This document shows positions 43,507 through 51,933 of a stretch of DNA of 64,000 bases, in pieces. Position numbers and translations under genes: made by a program. Each line of letters starts with the position of its first letter. Positions within the stretch are counted from its first letter, which is position 1. Source of the DNA: Sphingobacterium sp. ML3W (GTDB lineage Bacteria; Bacteroidota; Bacteroidia; Sphingobacteriales; Sphingobacteriaceae); NCBI RefSeq assembly GCF_000747525.1, contig NZ_CP009278.1, forward strand, positions 4,154,001 to 4,218,000, given 5' to 3'. A model generated the notes under the pieces. It saw only the letters and a list, made by a program, of their open reading frames with translations, was not told the origin of the DNA and ran no database searches.

Positions 43507-44856
43507 TTAAACAAATGCGCTAAAACCAGTAATACTTCTGCCCACTATTAACGAGTTAATCTCTTTAGTACCTTCGTAAGAATAAATGGCTTCGGCATCA
43601 GCTAAAAAACGTGCAACGTTATATTCCAATAAAATTCCATTTCCACCCATCACTTCTCTAGCCTTTGATACAATATCTCTAGTTCGTAAGGAGCAAAAAA
43701 CTTTAGCTAATGAAGCATGCTCATCTTTCAACTCGCCATTATCTTGTAATTCGGATAAGCGATAAACCAAAGTTTGCATTGCTGTCAAATTTGACAACAT
43801 CTCAACCAAGTGATTTTGAATCAATTGAAACGAAGCAATTGGTTTGCCAAACTGTTTCCTTTTTCTTGTATAATCTAAAGCATTCTCATATGCCCCTCTG
43901 GCACAACCGACCGCCATCCATGCTACTCCTGCCCGGGTCATCTGCAAGACTTTTGCAGTATCTTTAAAGCTATTTGCATTTTGTAATCGATCAGATTCTG
44001 TAACTAAACAATCAGTGAGGGTGATTAATCCATTTTGAACGATACGTAATGCCATTTTGCCCTTAATCTTTTCAACAGCAAAACCAGTATTTTCTTTTCG
44101 TACGATGAATCCTTTAACTTGTCCATCATCAAGATCTCGTGCCCATATAATAGTTATATCTGAAAATGTAGCATTGCCAATCCACTTTTTCTGTCCATTT
44201 AACACCCAACCTCTCGCTGTCTTTTTACACGTACAGGTCAACCCTCCCGCAGCTCCAGATCCTACCTCAGGTTCCGTCAACCCGAAAGCACCAATTATTT
44301 TCATCTGCTGCATACGAGGCAACCATTCTTCTTTTTGTTCAGCGGATCCACATAAATATATTGACCCCATAGCTAAGCCACTTTGGACACCGAAAAAAGT
44401 AGCAATTGAGGCATCCACACGCGCGATTTCCGCAGCAATTACACCCTCCATCAAAGAACTTCCTCCTGCACACCCATATCCTTCATATGTATATCCACAG
44501 ATATTTAATGCTGCAAATTTTTCAATAATTTCAAAAGGAAATTCATCTCTCAGCCAATAATTATTAACAATTGGGCTGATTTCTTTCTCCATAAATTCGC
44601 GAACTTTCAATTGTGTCAACCGGTCTTCTGGTGATAATTTCGATTCCACATGATAAAAATCCCCGTTTATAGGAGGTAATTCTTTTTGCTTACCCGTTGC
44701 AGTGAGTAATTTCATAGCTCCCTTCAGTTGGTTATCATCCATTTTGGATACCGCATGTAGGACCTGACCTAAATCAACTTTTTGAGAAACCTGTTGCAAT
44801 TTTTCTAAATCAACTGTTTTCAGTAATTTCAATATGCTTCTAATTTTATCAAACAT
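43507..44856 (-). CDS. Acyl-CoA dehydrogenase, glutaryl-CoA dehydrogenase-like, with N-terminal extension
   Basis: 449-aa flavoenzyme. The FAD/acyl-CoA core is clear: IIGAFGLTEPEVGSGAAGG, GWVLNGQKKWIGNATFSDITIIWARD, MTRAGVAWMAVGCARGAYENALDYTRKRKQFGKPIASFQLIQ, REVMGGNGILLEYNVARF and the catalytic-Glu motif AIYSYEGTKEIN. These match the glutaryl-CoA dehydrogenase branch in Bacteroidota. Residues 1-65 (SILKLLKTVDLEKLQQVSQKVDL) are an added helical segment absent from standard 390-400-aa enzymes, perhaps an oligomerisation or membrane-contact helix. Catalyses oxidation of a saturated acyl-CoA, electrons to ETF. Substrate inferred only by motif. ATG 44856. Confidence 0.88.
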   Translation of the reverse strand: MFDKIRSILKLLKTVDLEKLQQVSQKVDLGQVLHAVSKMDDNQLKGAMKLLTATGKQKELPPINGDFYHVESKLSPEDRLTQLKVREFMEKEISPIVNNYWLRDEFPFEIIEKFAALNICGYTYEGYGCAGGSSLMEGVIAAEIARVDASIATFFGVQSGLAMGSIYLCGSAEQKEEWLPRMQQMKIIGAFGLTEPEVGSGAAGGLTCTCKKTARGWVLNGQKKWIGNATFSDITIIWARDLDDGQVKGFIVRKENTGFAVEKIKGKMALRIVQNGLITLTDCLVTESDRLQNANSFKDTAKVLQMTRAGVAWMAVGCARGAYENALDYTRKRKQFGKPIASFQLIQNHLVEMLSNLTAMQTLVYRLSELQDNGELKDEHASLAKVFCSLRTRDIVSKAREVMGGNGILLEYNVARFLADAEAIYSYEGTKEINSLIVGRSITGFSAFV

Positions 44857-45100
44857 AGTCTCATTCTTTAGTTTAATTATTTACAATTTTCCTCTTCAAG
44901 ATACATTTTTTATTGGGTAAAGTGCTAAAATCAGCAACTATCAATTAGAACAATAAAAGAAAAACAAACCATAAGTCACTGGCTACCAAATTGAAAAAAT
45001 AAAACTTGATAATATTTTATTTCTTAAGGTTACCTTTTAACATTTCAAGTATTAATAAGTATAATAACAATTTTGTTTCCATTAATTTAGAAAAATCAAA

Positions 45101-45301
45101 ATGAAAAACACATTCAAATTCGCTTTCTTAGGATTAGCTTTAACAGTAGCTTTCGCTTCATGTGGTGGTGCTGAAACTAAAACGAATACTACTGATGATT
45201 CGACTGCTAATCTAGTTGACTCTACAGAAACAGCAATTGATTCAACTTTAACTACAGTTGATTCGGCTGCAATAAATGTTGACACAACTGTTACTAAATA
45301 A
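45101..45301 (+). CDS. Small lipoprotein, first of a tandem pair
   Basis: 66-aa lipoprotein; lipid-bearing Cys21 in FASC, mature part of 46 residues rich in Thr, Asp, Ser and Val (repeated VDST and IDST units). The signal peptide is nearly identical to the next gene's (19 of 20 residues), showing tandem duplication. The two genes share GGTTACCTTTT about 70 bp upstream of each start (45029-45039 and 45379-45389). Function unknown; it may be a structural envelope lipoprotein. It has no membrane segment beyond the signal peptide. Confidence 0.8.
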   Translation: MKNTFKFAFLGLALTVAFASCGGAETKTNTTDDSTANLVDSTETAIDSTLTTVDSAAINVDTTVTK

Positions 45302-45447
45302 TTTTAGTACTGATAATGAACTAAATACTTACATTTTCACAATGTGTTATTTAATTCAAAAAAAAAATAAAATAAATGGGTTACCTTTTCATATTTAAGG
45401 TATAAACCTATGAATAAAGAAATTTAATAAAATTTAATAAAATCAAA

Positions 45448-45663
45448 ATGAAAAATTCATTCAAATTCGCTTTCTTAGGATTAGCTTTAACTGTAGCTTT
45501 CGCTTCTTGTAATGGTACTGCAAACAAATCAGAAACTTCTTCTGATTCAACAGCTATCGATTCAGCTAACGCAGTTATCGATTCAGCTAATGTAGCTATC
45601 GATTCAGCTAAAACTGTAGTTGATTCAGCTAACGTTGCTATTGATTCAGCAAAAGCTAACTAA
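45448..45663 (+). CDS. Small heptad-repeat lipoprotein, second of the tandem pair
   Basis: 71-aa lipoprotein with Cys21 in the lipobox. Residues 37-69 contain five consecutive seven-residue units beginning IDSA or VDSA (positions 37, 44, 51, 58, 65), encoded by near-repeating 21-bp units. A hydrophobic residue every seven positions suggests a short coiled-coil rod like Braun's lipoprotein Lpp, but the Ala/Ser/Asn content is unusual and it could instead be a flexible linker. The paralog upstream has an irregular version of the same low-complexity sequence. A strong terminator follows. Function unknown. Confidence 0.8.
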   Translation: MKNSFKFAFLGLALTVAFASCNGTANKSETSSDSTAIDSANAVIDSANVAIDSAKTVVDSANVAIDSAKAN

Positions 45664-45690
45664 TTTCAGGAAACTGATTTTAAAAAATAT

Positions 45691-45719
45691 AAAAGCCCCA
45701 AGTTTTGGGGCTTTTTTTT
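45691..45719 (+). terminator. Strong intrinsic terminator before purB
   Basis: 11-bp perfect stem AAAAGCCCCAA (45691-45701 with 45705-45715), three-base loop GTT, then a T-run. A textbook terminator closing the tandem lipoprotein unit. Confidence 0.93.
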
Positions 45720-45739
45720 GTTATATACGTCTGATTAAA

Positions 45740-45770
45740 TTGATAAGCTGCGTGCAATTTTCTACCTTTG
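45740..45770 (+). promoter_or_regulatory. Bacteroidota-type promoter of purB
   Basis: TTG at 45740-45742, exactly 20 bp, then TACCTTTG at 45763-45770, an exact TAnnTTTG. Predicted transcription starts about 12 bp before ATG 45789. Confidence 0.8.
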
Positions 45771-45788
45771 CATAAACAAAAACGTATT

Positions 45789-47138
45789 ATGGCCTTATCA
45801 TCGCTCACCGCCGTATCTCCAGTAGACGGTCGTTATTATAACGCAACTCAAGAATTAGCGGCTTATTTTTCAGAATTTGCGTTAATCAAACACAGAGTTT
45901 TAGTAGAAGTTGAATATTTCATTGCCCTTTCACAATCAGGAATTGAACAGTTAGGTCATTTTGATGGATCTCTTAATGAAAAACTACGCGATATTTATAG
46001 AAATTTTACAGAAGAGGATGCTATTTGGATTAAAAATACTGAAAAGGTTACCAACCATGATGTAAAAGCAGTTGAATATTTTTTGAAAGATCAATTCGAA
46101 AAACTAGGCCTACATGATTCCTTAGAATTTATTCATTTTGGTTTAACCTCTCAAGATATCAACAATACAGCAATACCATATTCTTGGAAAGCTGCTGTTG
46201 CAGATGTCTATACCCCTGCGATTGAAGAGTTGATAAACAGATTAACGACATTATCTTCAGAGTGGTCTCATGTATCGATGTTGGCACGTACGCATGGGCA
46301 ACCCGCCTCTCCAACTCGATTAGGTAAAGAAATCAAGGTTTTTGTAGAACGTTTACAACGCCAATTTGAACAATTGAATGCGATACCATATTCTGCAAAA
46401 TTTGGCGGTGCCACAGGTAACTTCAATGCACATCATGTAGCATATCCTCAGACGGATTGGGTCGATTTTGGAAATAAATTTGTTAATGAATCTCTAGGAT
46501 TAAACCGTTCACAAACAACTACTCAAATTGAGCATTACGATAATTTTGCTGCTAGTTGCGATGCATTCAAACGCATTAATACGATTTTAATCGATTTATG
46601 TCGCGACATCTGGACATACGTTTCAATGGAGTACTTTAAGCAAAAAATAACTGCTGGACAAATTGGTTCTTCTGCAATGCCACATAAGGTCAATCCAATT
46701 GATTTTGAAAATGCAGAAGGAAATTTAGGAATCGCAAATGCACTATTTGAACATTTAGCTGCAAAACTACCTATCTCACGTTTACAACGTGATTTAACAG
46801 ATTCAACTGTACTCCGAAATATAGGCGTTCCCTTTGCACATACACTTATTGCCATCAAATCAACGTTAAGAGGTCTAAATAAATTGATTTTGAATGAAAA
46901 TGCCCTAAAAGCAGATTTAAATAACAATTGGGCTGTTGTTGCGGAAGCGATTCAAACAGTGCTGAGAAGAGAGGGGTATCCTAAACCTTATGAGGCTCTG
47001 AAAGATTTAACACGTACAAATACGCATGTAACGGAAGAAACGATTGCTGAATTTGTTAACAATTTAAATGTTACTGATAAAATAAAAGCGGAATTAAAAT
47101 CAATCACTCCGTCTAACTATACGGGTGTAACACTTTAA
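45789..47138 (+). CDS. purB: Adenylosuccinate lyase
   Basis: 449-aa cytoplasmic enzyme of purine synthesis, cleaving SAICAR and adenylosuccinate with release of fumarate. ATG 45789 chosen over a TTG at 45768, which overlaps the promoter. Signatures in order: LTAVSPVDGRYY, NHDVKAVEYFLKD, EFIHFGLTSQDINNTAIP, MLARTHGQPASPTRLGKE, FGGATGNFNAHH, and the family signature SSAMPHKVNPIDFENAEGN around the catalytic Ser. Length is typical of the longer bacterial PurB class. It has its own promoter. The next gene, nfu, follows 74 bp later. Confidence 0.97.
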   Translation: MALSSLTAVSPVDGRYYNATQELAAYFSEFALIKHRVLVEVEYFIALSQSGIEQLGHFDGSLNEKLRDIYRNFTEEDAIWIKNTEKVTNHDVKAVEYFLKDQFEKLGLHDSLEFIHFGLTSQDINNTAIPYSWKAAVADVYTPAIEELINRLTTLSSEWSHVSMLARTHGQPASPTRLGKEIKVFVERLQRQFEQLNAIPYSAKFGGATGNFNAHHVAYPQTDWVDFGNKFVNESLGLNRSQTTTQIEHYDNFAASCDAFKRINTILIDLCRDIWTYVSMEYFKQKITAGQIGSSAMPHKVNPIDFENAEGNLGIANALFEHLAAKLPISRLQRDLTDSTVLRNIGVPFAHTLIAIKSTLRGLNKLILNENALKADLNNNWAVVAEAIQTVLRREGYPKPYEALKDLTRTNTHVTEETIAEFVNNLNVTDKIKAELKSITPSNYTGVTL

Positions 47139-47212
47139 GCTTTTACGCTTTAATGACTAAGATCAACTGATATTTAGCTTATATTTGTTATTTGAAATAG
47201 ACACAGATTAAT

Positions 47213-47767
47213 ATGGCAACAATTAACGTATATACAGAATCCACTCCAAATCCATCTACGATGAAATTTTTGGTCAATAAGTTATTGATCAACGGTAGTT
47301 TGGATTATGCAGATAAGGATAAAGCACAAGAATCTGCCTTTGCAAAAGAATTATTTAAATTCAATTTTGTAAATGGTGTATTTTTCGCAAGTAACTTTGT
47401 GACAATCACAAAAAGTGAGGATGCTGAATGGAGCGATATCGAAGCGCTTTTAAAAGACTTTATTAAGGGTGCTATCGAATCTGAGCTTGCTGTAAAACCT
47501 ATTGAACATACGGAAGAAGTGGCTTTTGAAGGTACAGAGGTTGAAATTAAAATTCAACAAGTTTTACATGACTATGTACGCCCTGCTGTAGAGCAAGATG
47601 GTGGAGCAATTGCTTACAAATCTTTTAATGATGGTACCGTGACTGTAGAACTACGTGGCTCATGCAGTGGCTGTCCTTCTTCCAGTATTACTTTAAAATC
47701 TGGTATTGAAGGTTTAATGAAACGCATGGTTCCAGAAGTTGTAGAAGTTGTAGCGGAAGCGATGTAA
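47213..47767 (+). CDS. nfu: Nfu-type iron-sulfur cluster scaffold/carrier protein
   Basis: 184-aa cytoplasmic protein. Residues 1-90 form the Nfu N-terminal domain (YTESTPNPSTMKFLVN and LFKFNFVNGVFFASNFVTITK), residues 110-184 the NifU C-terminal domain with the cluster-binding CxxC: RGSCSGCPSS (Cys151, Cys154). This two-domain layout is typical of eukaryotic NFU1 and Bacteroidota Nfu proteins, which deliver 4Fe-4S clusters to client enzymes. A perfect minus-seven element TATATTTG (47180-47187) stands 25 bp before the start but without a correctly spaced TTG. It lies between purB and the transketolase genes, with a strong terminator after it. Confidence 0.93.
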   Translation: MATINVYTESTPNPSTMKFLVNKLLINGSLDYADKDKAQESAFAKELFKFNFVNGVFFASNFVTITKSEDAEWSDIEALLKDFIKGAIESELAVKPIEHTEEVAFEGTEVEIKIQQVLHDYVRPAVEQDGGAIAYKSFNDGTVTVELRGSCSGCPSSSITLKSGIEGLMKRMVPEVVEVVAEAM

Positions 47768-47785
47768 GTCAAGATATTTTATAAA

Positions 47786-47824
47786 AAATAAAGGCCGTCC
47801 ATGTTGGATGGCCTTTATTTTTTA
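47786..47824 (+). terminator. Strong intrinsic terminator after nfu
   Basis: 16-bp stem (47786-47801 with 47805-47820) with one G-U pair, three-base loop TGT, T-run after. Starts 18 bp after the stop. Confidence 0.9.
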
Positions 47825-48156
47825 TAAACAAATTTAACAGACACCAAATAACTTTCTATAAGAGTGGACTTCCCTTTAGTTTCAATTGCTCAATTGTAAA
47901 TTCTATGGATAATAATGATCTTAAACTGGTAATATATCATAAGCTGATATCCTGTTTTATCCCATACAAACCGTAGATAATAAGTACTCTTATATTATTT
48001 TACAAAAATAATATAAGAGAAAACAATTGTATTCTAAATGAGACCCTATCAAAGTCAATTTTGAATAGTTATTTTGACTTTAAAATTTACATTTTATACC
48101 CCCACTCTGTTAAAAATGACTAACTTTACGGCTAATTGTGAAATCAATATAATAAA
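47825..48156. other. Intergenic region upstream of transketolase, with AT-rich hairpin
   Basis: About 330 bp without a gene. A perfect 15-bp hairpin (47987-48001 with 48005-48019, loop ACA) is almost pure A+T and has no T-run. TAACTTTA at 48121-48128 is a possible minus-seven element for transketolase, but no TTG is in place. Confidence 0.5.
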
Positions 48157-49005
48157 ATGAGTGCAGATATCAATAAACTAGAACAAATTGCATCACAAGT
48201 AAGACGTGACATCGTACGTATGGTACATGCTTGTCAATCTGGCCACCCAGGTGGTTCATTAGGTTGTACGGATTACTTTGTAGCCCTTTATTTCAATACG
48301 ATGAAACATAATCCATCTTTCAATATGGATGGCATCGGAGAAGATTTATTTTTCTTATCAAATGGTCACATTTCACCAGTTTTTTACAGTACCCTTGCTC
48401 GTGCAGGATACTTTGAAGTAAGTGAGTTGGCAACTTTTAGAAAAATCAACACTCGTCTTCAAGGGCACCCGACAACTCACGATAACCTTCCTGGTATTCG
48501 TATTGCATCTGGTTCATTAGGTCAGGGACTTTCTGCTGGAATTGGTGCTGCTCAAGCAAAAAAATTAAACAAAGATTCAAACCTTGTTTATGTTTTAATG
48601 GGAGATGGCGAATTGCAAGAAGGTCAGGTTTGGGAAGCAGCAATGTATGCTCCTCATAATAAAATTGACAATCTAATTGCAACAGTTGATTACAACCGTG
48701 CTCAAATAGATGGTTCTACAGATCAAGTACTTTCTTTAGGAGATCTTCGTGCTAAATGGGAAGCTTTCGGTTGGGATGTATTAGAAGTAGAAAAAGGTAA
48801 TGATATGGCTTCTGTAGTTGCTGGTCTTGAAGAAGCTAAAGCTCATACAGGAAAGGGAAAACCCGTAATTATATTATTGCATACTGAAATGGGGAACGGT
48901 GTTGACTTCATGATGGGATCTCACAAATGGCATGGTGTAGCTCCTAACAATGACCAATTAGCTTCTGCTTTAGGTCAATTAACAGAAACTTTAGGCGATT
49001 ATTAA
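48157..49005 (+). CDS. Transketolase, N-terminal subunit (split enzyme)
   Basis: 282-aa thiamine-diphosphate-binding half. Characteristic pieces: RRDIVRMVHACQSGHPGGSLGCTDYFVALYF, LSNGHISPVFYSTLARAGYF, LPGIRIASGSLGQGLSAGIGAAQAKK and VLMGDGELQEGQVWEAAMYAPHNKIDNLIATVDYN (the GDG...N ThDP/metal motif). It ends with GNGVDFMMGSHKWHGVAPN, the usual end of the first transketolase domain. The other half is encoded 88 bp downstream, as in archaea and many Sphingobacteriaceae. Together they form transketolase of the pentose phosphate pathway. Confidence 0.94.
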   Translation: MSADINKLEQIASQVRRDIVRMVHACQSGHPGGSLGCTDYFVALYFNTMKHNPSFNMDGIGEDLFFLSNGHISPVFYSTLARAGYFEVSELATFRKINTRLQGHPTTHDNLPGIRIASGSLGQGLSAGIGAAQAKKLNKDSNLVYVLMGDGELQEGQVWEAAMYAPHNKIDNLIATVDYNRAQIDGSTDQVLSLGDLRAKWEAFGWDVLEVEKGNDMASVVAGLEEAKAHTGKGKPVIILLHTEMGNGVDFMMGSHKWHGVAPNNDQLASALGQLTETLGDY

Positions 49006-49010
49006 TTTTT

Positions 49011-49090
49011 AGATAATAGATATTAGCCATTAGATTTTAGAAATTTTGATAAGATCTAAATACTATCTCCTAATATCTAAATACTAGTAA
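49011..49090. repeat. TAGATATTAG-type inverted and near-direct repeats between transketolase halves
   Basis: TAGATATTAG (49017-49026) and its exact reverse complement CTAATATCTA (49070-49079), with variants TTAGATTTTAG and ATCTAAATACTA between. Such A/T/G-only units of TAGA and ATTAG type recur in intergenic regions of related genomes to my knowledge, and may form a stem-loop between the two transketolase genes. Confidence 0.45.
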
Positions 49091-49093
49091 ACA

Positions 49094-50047
49094 ATGAAAA
49101 AATATACTTTCACAGAATCAAAAGATACCCGTTCAGGATTTGGAGCTGGATTATTAGAAGCAGGTAAACAAAACGAAAATGTTGTTGCTTTATGTGCTGA
49201 CTTAATCGGGTCATTAAAAATGAACGATTTTATAAACGAATTTCCAGATCGTTTTTTCCAAATTGGCATTGCTGAGGCTAACATGATGGGAATTGCTGCT
49301 GGTTTGACAATTGGTGGTAAAGTTCCATTTACTGGTACTTTCGCTAACTTTTCAACAGGTCGTGTATACGATCAAATTCGTCAATCAATCGCCTACTCTA
49401 ATAAAAATGTTAAAATAGCAGCTTCACACGCTGGTTTAACTTTAGGAGAAGATGGCGCTACTCACCAAATCCTAGAAGATATTGGTTTGATGAAAATGTT
49501 ACCTGGAATGACAGTGATTAATCCATGCGATTACAATCAAACTAAAGCTGCAACTATTGCTGTTGCAAAACATGAGGGACCTGTATATTTACGTTTTGGC
49601 CGTCCGGTAGTTCCAAATTTCACGCCTGCTGATCAAGAATTTGTAATTGGAAAAGCAATTACATTGAATGAAGGTACTGATGTAACAATTATTGCAACAG
49701 GACATTTAGTATGGGAAGCTATCCAAGCTGGTGAGCAATTAGCAGCATTAGGAATTGATGCTGAAATCATCAATATCCATACGATTAAACCATTGGATGA
49801 AGAAGCAATCCTAAAGTCAGTAGCTAAAACGAAATGTGTTGTTACTGCTGAGGAGCACAATCGTTTAGGTGGATTGGGTGATAGTGTTGCGCAAGTATTA
49901 GCTAAAAACTTACCAAGCCCGCAAGAATTTGTAGCTGTAGATGATAGCTTTGGTGAATCAGGTACTCCTGCTCAATTAATGGAAAAATATGGCTTGAATG
50001 CTGCTGCAATTGTTGCTGCTGTTCAACGCGTTATTAACAGAAAATAA
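49094..50047 (+). CDS. Transketolase, C-terminal subunit (split enzyme)
   Basis: 317-aa partner with pyrimidine-binding and C-terminal domains. Markers: TRSGFGAGLLEAGKQNENVVALCADLIGS, FFQIGIAEANMMGIAAGLTIGGKVPFTGTFANF (the Glu that activates ThDP is in GIAEANM), AASHAGLTLGEDGATHQILEDIGLMKMLPGMTVINPCDY and the C-terminal domain beginning LNEGTDVTIIATGHLVWEA. The length and order fit the split transketolase. It is followed 23 bp later by an ECF sigma gene on the same strand, possibly in the same transcript. Confidence 0.94.
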   Translation: MKKYTFTESKDTRSGFGAGLLEAGKQNENVVALCADLIGSLKMNDFINEFPDRFFQIGIAEANMMGIAAGLTIGGKVPFTGTFANFSTGRVYDQIRQSIAYSNKNVKIAASHAGLTLGEDGATHQILEDIGLMKMLPGMTVINPCDYNQTKAATIAVAKHEGPVYLRFGRPVVPNFTPADQEFVIGKAITLNEGTDVTIIATGHLVWEAIQAGEQLAALGIDAEIINIHTIKPLDEEAILKSVAKTKCVVTAEEHNRLGGLGDSVAQVLAKNLPSPQEFVAVDDSFGESGTPAQLMEKYGLNAAAIVAAVQRVINRK

Positions 50048-50070
50048 ATCAAAAATCACAGAGTCAATAT

Positions 50071-50616
50071 ATGGAAGATGCTTTAATTATTTCAAAATTT
50101 GCGAACGAAGCTACTCGCGAAGAAGCATTTAATCATCTGCTTACGAAATACCAGCAAAAAATCTATTGGCATGTGAGAAGAATGGTCATTGATCATGATG
50201 ACGCGGATGACGTTGTTCAAGACATTTTTATCAAAGTCTGGCGCAATTTGGCAAATTTCCGTGAAGACTCTCAATTGTATACGTGGCTTTATCGCATCGC
50301 GACCAATGAGTGTATTACATTCTTAAATAAGAAAAAACTTAAGCAGAACATATCGTTAGATGACGATAGTTCTGCTTATTTAGCAGACTCTTTATCTAGC
50401 GGTAGCTATTTCAGTGGTGATAAAGCACAAATGAAATTACAACAAGCTTTATTAACCTTACCAGAAAAACAAAAACTTGTCTTCAACATGAAGTACTTCG
50501 ATGATATGAAATATGATGAAATATCTGAAGTATTGGGAACTAGTGTTGGAGCTTTAAAAGCATCGTATCATTTAGCCGTAAAAAAAATAGAAGCTTTTTT
50601 TCATAACAACGATTAA
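50071..50616 (+). CDS. ECF RNA polymerase sigma factor (RpoE-like)
   Basis: 181-aa sigma factor. Region 2 (HLLTKYQQKIYWHVRRMVIDHDDADDVVQDIFIKVWRNLANFREDSQLYTWLYRIATNECITFLNKKK) is strongly typical of RpoE in Bacteroidota, and region 4 is LLTLPEKQKLVFNMKYFDDMKYDEISEVLGTSVGALKASYHLAVKKIEAF. Start ATG 50071. The next two genes on the same strand (a repeat-containing single-span protein and a small exported protein) are the likely anti-sigma and sensor partners. The usual Bacteroidota RpoE regulon concerns envelope stress; that is inference here. Confidence 0.95.
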   Translation: MEDALIISKFANEATREEAFNHLLTKYQQKIYWHVRRMVIDHDDADDVVQDIFIKVWRNLANFREDSQLYTWLYRIATNECITFLNKKKLKQNISLDDDSSAYLADSLSSGSYFSGDKAQMKLQQALLTLPEKQKLVFNMKYFDDMKYDEISEVLGTSVGALKASYHLAVKKIEAFFHNND

Positions 50617-50649
50617 ACCTTTTGGGATTTAGGTACTCTAAAGATTACT

Positions 50650-51492
50650 ATGAAGGAAAATAACACATATCATGAAGGAATGGATGCACCTAATCTTCCC
50701 AATTCATTACGTGTAAATCCCTTTGACACGCCTGAGAACTATTTTAAGGATTTAAATACGTCTTTAATGTCTCAAGTCAAATTGGAGCTACCATGTAAGG
50801 AAAAAGAAGCTTTTGATATTCCTGCTGGTTATTTTGATAAACTTCAAGAAAATATCACCTCTAAAATATCTTCCGAAAATTTAAAGGAAAAAGTTCAAAG
50901 TGATGGCTTCACCCAGCCACATAATTATTTTTTTCATTTGCAAAATGATATTTCATCTAAAATATCAGAAGATAATTTAAAATCTAAAGTGACACATGAT
51001 GGATTTGATATTCCACCTTCGTACTTCAACGATTTTAATACACAAATCGCCGCTAACATAATAGAGGACAATTTAAAACAGATAGTTGAACGAGATGGTT
51101 TTGAGGTTCCTAAGACTTATTTTGATAATTTAACAGCTAAAATCACGAAGTCAATTCATGTTGATTCTACTTTAAATCTTCCTAAAGAAGCGACTATTCG
51201 TTCTATAAAAAATAAAACTTCTTGGAGTAAATATGCCGTAGCAGCATCTTTAGTTGCTACATTAGGAATTGGAAGTTATTTTGGAATCCAAAATAAGAAT
51301 TCATTACAAGATCAAAACAATCTAACTCATGTCTCCGATCAGGAAATCATTAATTATCTAGCACAAACTGGGAATAGCGATGATTTACTTTATGTTGCTA
51401 AATACATAGATGATGCAGATATCGACATGTTAGGCACGAATGGTGTAATAAAGAACGAAGATATAGAGGATTACCTTAAATATACGTTATAA
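50650..51492 (+). CDS. Putative anti-sigma protein with five 32-residue cytoplasmic repeats and one membrane helix
   Basis: 280 aa, unnamed family. Five tandem units have the form F-x-x-P-x-x-Y-F: FDTPENYF (25), FDIPAGYF (55), FTQPHNYF (87), FDIPPSYF (119), FEVPKTYF (151), the last four exactly 32 residues apart, with helical linkers such as NLKEKV and NLKSKV. One membrane helix follows (about 193-213, YAVAASLVATLGIGSYFGI), then a short acidic C-terminal part. The location directly after the ECF sigma gene and before a small exported protein suggests an anti-sigma function; the repeats would be cytoplasmic. No FecR or zinc anti-sigma motif is seen. Confidence 0.7.
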   Translation: MKENNTYHEGMDAPNLPNSLRVNPFDTPENYFKDLNTSLMSQVKLELPCKEKEAFDIPAGYFDKLQENITSKISSENLKEKVQSDGFTQPHNYFFHLQNDISSKISEDNLKSKVTHDGFDIPPSYFNDFNTQIAANIIEDNLKQIVERDGFEVPKTYFDNLTAKITKSIHVDSTLNLPKEATIRSIKNKTSWSKYAVAASLVATLGIGSYFGIQNKNSLQDQNNLTHVSDQEIINYLAQTGNSDDLLYVAKYIDDADIDMLGTNGVIKNEDIEDYLKYTL

Positions 51493-51914
51493 TGATGTCA
51501 AAAATTAAGAATATACTTATTGTATTGTGCTTTTGTATTATAGGTTTTTCATCAACTTATGCACAAGACAATGCTCGATTTCAAATGATTGAAAATGAAA
51601 AAGTAGCTTTTATTACGCGCGAATTGAATCTAACTCGAAAAGAAGCACAAGACTTTTTCCCCATTTACAATGAATATTCTAGGGAAATGTGGACTGTAAA
51701 AAAAGCCAAAACAGGTAATACCCCTAAAAAGAACAGCTTACGAGGTAGCTCTCGTGATGTCATTGCTTATGATGCTAAAGAATTAGATATAAAGAAAAAT
51801 TATCGGGAAAAATTCTCAAAAGTAATAGGAACCGCACGATCTTCTCAATTCTTTCAAGTAGAACAAGAATTCCGAGAATATTTGATAAAATCGCTAAATA
51901 AACGGAAAAAATAA
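51492..51914 (+). CDS. Small exported protein, possible sensor of the ECF sigma system
   Basis: 140 aa with a signal peptide (cleavage near TYAQD). Residues 33-65 (NEKVAFITRELNLTRKEAQDFFPIYNEYSREM) resemble the helical LTxxQ/Spy-CpxP-like group, here with LTRKEAQ, commonly annotated near Bacteroidota RpoE genes. The C-terminal half is basic and helical. Its ATG overlaps the stop of the previous gene by one base (TAATG), so it is co-translated with the putative anti-sigma. A terminator follows 20 bp later, defining a three-gene sigma operon. Likely a periplasmic regulator or chaperone; role inferred. Confidence 0.75.
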   Translation: MMSKIKNILIVLCFCIIGFSSTYAQDNARFQMIENEKVAFITRELNLTRKEAQDFFPIYNEYSREMWTVKKAKTGNTPKKNSLRGSSRDVIAYDAKELDIKKNYREKFSKVIGTARSSQFFQVEQEFREYLIKSLNKRKK

Positions 51915-51933
51915 TTATTAATACGTACATAGA

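Noticed and set aside
45513..45663. Possible CRISPR-like or satellite array from the regular 21-bp units
   Set aside because: The units are in frame within a lipoprotein gene, without spacers; they encode a protein heptad repeat.
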